Shown here: positions 61,685 through 64,000 of the stretch, one piece after another
Layout: each line of letters opens with the position of its first letter
How positions within the stretch are numbered: the first letter of the stretch is position 1
From: Acidovorax sp. DW039
GTDB lineage: Bacteria; Pseudomonadota; Gammaproteobacteria; Burkholderiales; Burkholderiaceae_C
NCBI RefSeq assembly: GCF_037101375.1
Contig: NZ_AP029019.1
Coordinates: forward strand, 372,001-436,000
Length of the DNA stretch: 64,000 nucleotides
Reading direction: 5' to 3'
The notes under the pieces: model-generated
Told to the model about the DNA's origin: nothing
The model's input: the letters and a program-made list of their open reading frames with translations, nothing else
Databases searched by the model: none
Position numbers and translations under genes: made by a program

Positions 61685-62650
61685 CTAGCGTTGGAAGTAA
61701 TAGGGAATGAAAATCTTGTTGGCTTCGTTGCCCACCGACTGCACCCATTCGCGGGAGAAGCGTTCGCCCAGGCGCTTGAGTTCGGTGTCCAACTCGGCGG
61801 ATGCGCGTTCGACCTTGATGCCCTTGCGCTGCAGCTCGCCTACCGACTCCTCGGCCACGGCGGCGCTCAGGGCCCAGCCACGTGTCTCGGCCTCTGCTGC
61901 CATCTGAGTCACGGCCTGGCGCGCGGCCGGGGGCAGCGCATCAAACGCCTGCTGGTTTACAAACACGATGTTCTTGGGTAGCCAGGCATTGATGCCGTAG
62001 TACTGCTTGATCTGGCCCCAGACCTGGTTCTCCACCCCGGTCAGTGCCGAGGTGATCATGGAGTCGAGCTTGCCCGCCGACAGCGCCTTGTTGACCTCGA
62101 CCATGGGCACGTCCACCGGGGTGGCCCCCAGCAGCTCGGCAATGCGCACGGTGGCCGGGTTGTAGGTGCGCATGCGCGTTCCCTTGAAGTCGGCCGACGA
62201 GCGCACCGGCCCGATGGAGAACAGCCCCTGGGGCGGCCAGGGAACCGCATACAAAGCCTTGAGGCCTTTGGCTGCAAAGTGCACGTCGATCAGCGGGCGC
62301 TGCAGGTCCCACAGGCGGCGCGCATCGGCGTAGCTGCGCACCAGAAATGGCACGGTGTCAGCCCCGGCAATGGGCATACCCTGCACCAGGCTGGTCATGA
62401 TGGTTTCGCCCGCCTGGGCCTTGCCGTCCTGCACGGCCTGGGGGATTTCGCCCAGCTTGAACAGCGTGTTGTTGGCATGGACCTCGATGCGCAACGCCCC
62501 GCCCGAGGCGCGCTCCATGTCTTGCGCAAATTGCACCACATTGCGGGTGTGGAAGGACTCTGCGCGGTAGCCTGTAGCCAGCTTCCACTGCGTCTGGGCG
62601 CGCAGCACCGGGGCCACGGCAAGCGCGGCCAGCAACACAACGGTTTTCAT
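61685..62650 (-). CDS. TRAP transporter solute-binding protein (DctP family)
   Basis: 321 residues with a Sec signal (MKTVVLLAALAVAPVLRAQ). DctP features: WKLATGYRAESFHTRNVVQF, LRIEVHANNTLFKLGEIPQA, GKAQAGETIMTSLV and GTRMRTYNPATVRIAELLGA, the last with the conserved Arg that contacts the ligand carboxylate. AGGAG stands 7 bases upstream of the ATG. It delivers an organic acid to the TRAP permease encoded immediately upstream; the co-oriented 5-oxoprolinase makes 5-oxoproline or a relative a plausible ligand. Confidence 0.92.
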   Translation of the reverse strand: MKTVVLLAALAVAPVLRAQTQWKLATGYRAESFHTRNVVQFAQDMERASGGALRIEVHANNTLFKLGEIPQAVQDGKAQAGETIMTSLVQGMPIAGADTVPFLVRSYADARRLWDLQRPLIDVHFAAKGLKALYAVPWPPQGLFSIGPVRSSADFKGTRMRTYNPATVRIAELLGATPVDVPMVEVNKALSAGKLDSMITSALTGVENQVWGQIKQYYGINAWLPKNIVFVNQQAFDALPPAARQAVTQMAAEAETRGWALSAAVAEESVGELQRKGIKVERASAELDTELKRLGERFSREWVQSVGNEANKIFIPYYFQR

Positions 62651-62688
62651 GGGGGACTCCTGTGCAGGCTGGGCAGCAATGCGGTGGA

Positions 62689-63987
62689 TCAGCCCTGCAT
62701 CTGGCGCGGCAGCCAGAGCACCACGTCAGGCACGAAGTAGGTCATGATGACTGCCACGATCATCAGGGCGAACAGCGGCAGCGCGGTGCGGGCAATCCAG
62801 GTGACTTCACGGCGCGTCATACCCTGCAGAACGAACAGGTTGAAGCCCACGGGCGGCGTGATCTGCGCCATCTCGACCACCAGCACGATGAAAATGCCGA
62901 ACCACACCAGGTCAAAGCCCGCAGCCTCCACGGTGGGCAGCAGCACGGCAATGGTCAGCACCACCATGGAGATGCCGTCCAGGAAGCAGCCCAGCAGGAT
63001 GAAGAACACGATGAGCAGCAGCATCAGCGCAAACGGCGAGAGGTGCAGCGCGCCGATGAACTCGGCCAGGTGACGAGGCAGGCCGATGAAACCCATGGCC
63101 AGCGTGAGGAAGGCTGCGCCCGCCAAAATGAGGCCGATCATGCAGTACACACGGCAGGCAGCCACCAGGCCTTCCTTGAAGCGGGCCCAGTTGAGCGAGC
63201 CCTCGATCTTGGCCAGGATCAGCGACCCGGCCACACCCAACGCTGCGGCCTCGGTGGCCGTGGCGATGCCGCTGTAGATGGCACCCAGCACCACCACGAT
63301 GAGCGAAACCACGGGAATCAGGTGGCGCGAGGCATAGAGCTTCTGTGCAAAGCTCAGCTGGGCATCGGGCGCAGGCACCTTGTCCTTGTTGAACAGCGCC
63401 CACACGACGATGTAGCCCATGAACAATGCCGCCAGCAGCAGGCCTGGAATCACACCCGCCAGGAAGAGCTTGGAGATCGACACATTGGCCGCCACGCCAT
63501 AGACGATCATGATGATCGACGGCGGAATGAGCAGGCCCAGCGTGCCCGCCCCAGCCAAAGTGCCTACCGAAATGTCTTCGGGGTAGCCGCGCTGCTTGAG
63601 TTCAGGCAGTGTGATCTTGCCGATGGTGGCGCAGGTGGCGGCCGATGAGCCCGAGATGGCGGCGAAGATGGTGCAACCCACCACGTTGACGTGCAGCAGG
63701 CGGCCGGGCAGGCGCTCCAGCCACGGGGCCAGGCCCTTGAACATGCTGCTCGACAGCTTGCTGCGGAACAGGATCTCACCCATCCACAGAAACAGGGGCA
63801 AAGCCGTCAGCGTCCAGCTGGAGGTGGACCCCCAGATCGTCAGCATCATGCTGTCGCCTACGGGGCGGTTGGTAAAAAGCTCCATGCCGAACAGGGCCAC
63901 TGCGAGCAGTGACAGGCCGATCCACAGACCCGATCCGAGCACTGCGAACAGCATAACGATCAGGCCCAAAGCGATGAGGACGTCCAT
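62689..63987 (-). CDS. TRAP transporter large permease (DctM family)
   Basis: 432 residues with about 12-13 hydrophobic helices. The family signature is visible in ISGSSAATCATIGKITLPELKQRG and AGAGTLGLLIPPSIIMIVYG, and also in MVVLTIAVLLPTVEAAGFDLVWFGIF. Together with DctP it forms a sodium-driven solute carrier. ATG 63987 is preceded by GGAG. The small DctQ subunit gene should lie just outside the window on the right; it is not seen here. Confidence 0.93.
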   Translation of the reverse strand: MDVLIALGLIVMLFAVLGSGLWIGLSLLAVALFGMELFTNRPVGDSMMLTIWGSTSSWTLTALPLFLWMGEILFRSKLSSSMFKGLAPWLERLPGRLLHVNVVGCTIFAAISGSSAATCATIGKITLPELKQRGYPEDISVGTLAGAGTLGLLIPPSIIMIVYGVAANVSISKLFLAGVIPGLLLAALFMGYIVVWALFNKDKVPAPDAQLSFAQKLYASRHLIPVVSLIVVVLGAIYSGIATATEAAALGVAGSLILAKIEGSLNWARFKEGLVAACRVYCMIGLILAGAAFLTLAMGFIGLPRHLAEFIGALHLSPFALMLLLIVFFILLGCFLDGISMVVLTIAVLLPTVEAAGFDLVWFGIFIVLVVEMAQITPPVGFNLFVLQGMTRREVTWIARTALPLFALMIVAVIMTYFVPDVVLWLPRQMQG

Positions 63988-64000
63988 GATGGTGTCTCCG

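Overview
This is a high-GC chromosomal window, almost fully coding. Gene content (Bug/TTT binding proteins, many LysR regulators, an AcnD/PrpF-type methylcitrate pathway, ArgP/ArgO, fused 5-oxoprolinase with a TRAP transporter) and a short intergenic repeat ending in AGCGCTAG point to a betaproteobacterium of the Comamonadaceae, Acidovorax-like. That placement is an inference from gene families, not from a marker gene. No rRNA, tRNA or CRISPR array was seen.

Layout. 1-10 kb has an iron/siderophore flavour. It holds a PepSY membrane protein and a small partner behind a Fur-box-like site, an ABC exporter, and a MarR regulator divergent from a siderophore-interacting flavoreductase with twin operators. 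A LysR-flanked operon follows (Bug binding protein, Cys/Met-type PLP lyase, Tat-exported class V PLP enzyme), then a relic of a TonB receptor C-terminus. 10-21 kb is mostly housekeeping: argP/argO, a dipeptide/oligopeptide binding protein, GST, a PanE-like reductase, radA, an uncharacterised 719-aa exported protein, ilvE and a CHCC zinc-finger protein. 21-26 kb is a surface-polysaccharide cluster (GT4, GT25, a DXD protein, an O-antigen ligase-like protein and a further glycosyltransferase-like protein).

26-34 kb is a complete propionate/2-methylcitrate module: an ScfR/RamB-type regulator divergent from a thioesterase, prpC, acnD, prpF and prpB, with TTCGCAA half-sites between them. 34-38 kb carries a MetR-like regulator (with a perfect TGAA-N5-TTCA box) divergent from an FMN reductase, a DUF1852 protein (MesX family) and a core methionine synthase (MesD family). 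This is the folate-independent, oxygen-requiring methionine synthase system and is the most interesting intact module here. 38-51 kb contains a nitronate monooxygenase/LysR/MFS group, a CpxAR-like two-component operon, an AmpG-like permease, an M48 protease, a diguanylate cyclase, an LDH-fold dehydrogenase with a DASS transporter, and a metallo-beta-lactamase-fold hydrolase.

51-56 kb is a genomic scar. An IS21-type istA is fused in frame to the C-terminal part of an AAA ATPase; next come the C-terminus of a molybdenum hydroxylase large subunit and an XdhC gene joined mid-codon-frame to the C-terminus of ETF-ubiquinone oxidoreductase. 56-64 kb is a coherent minus-strand block: TRAP transporter, fused 5-oxoprolinase and a chemoreceptor, cut by the window edge. 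Two copies of a ~45-bp repeat head-to-head, and a ~180-bp palindrome after acnD, belong to a dispersed repeat present at least seven times.
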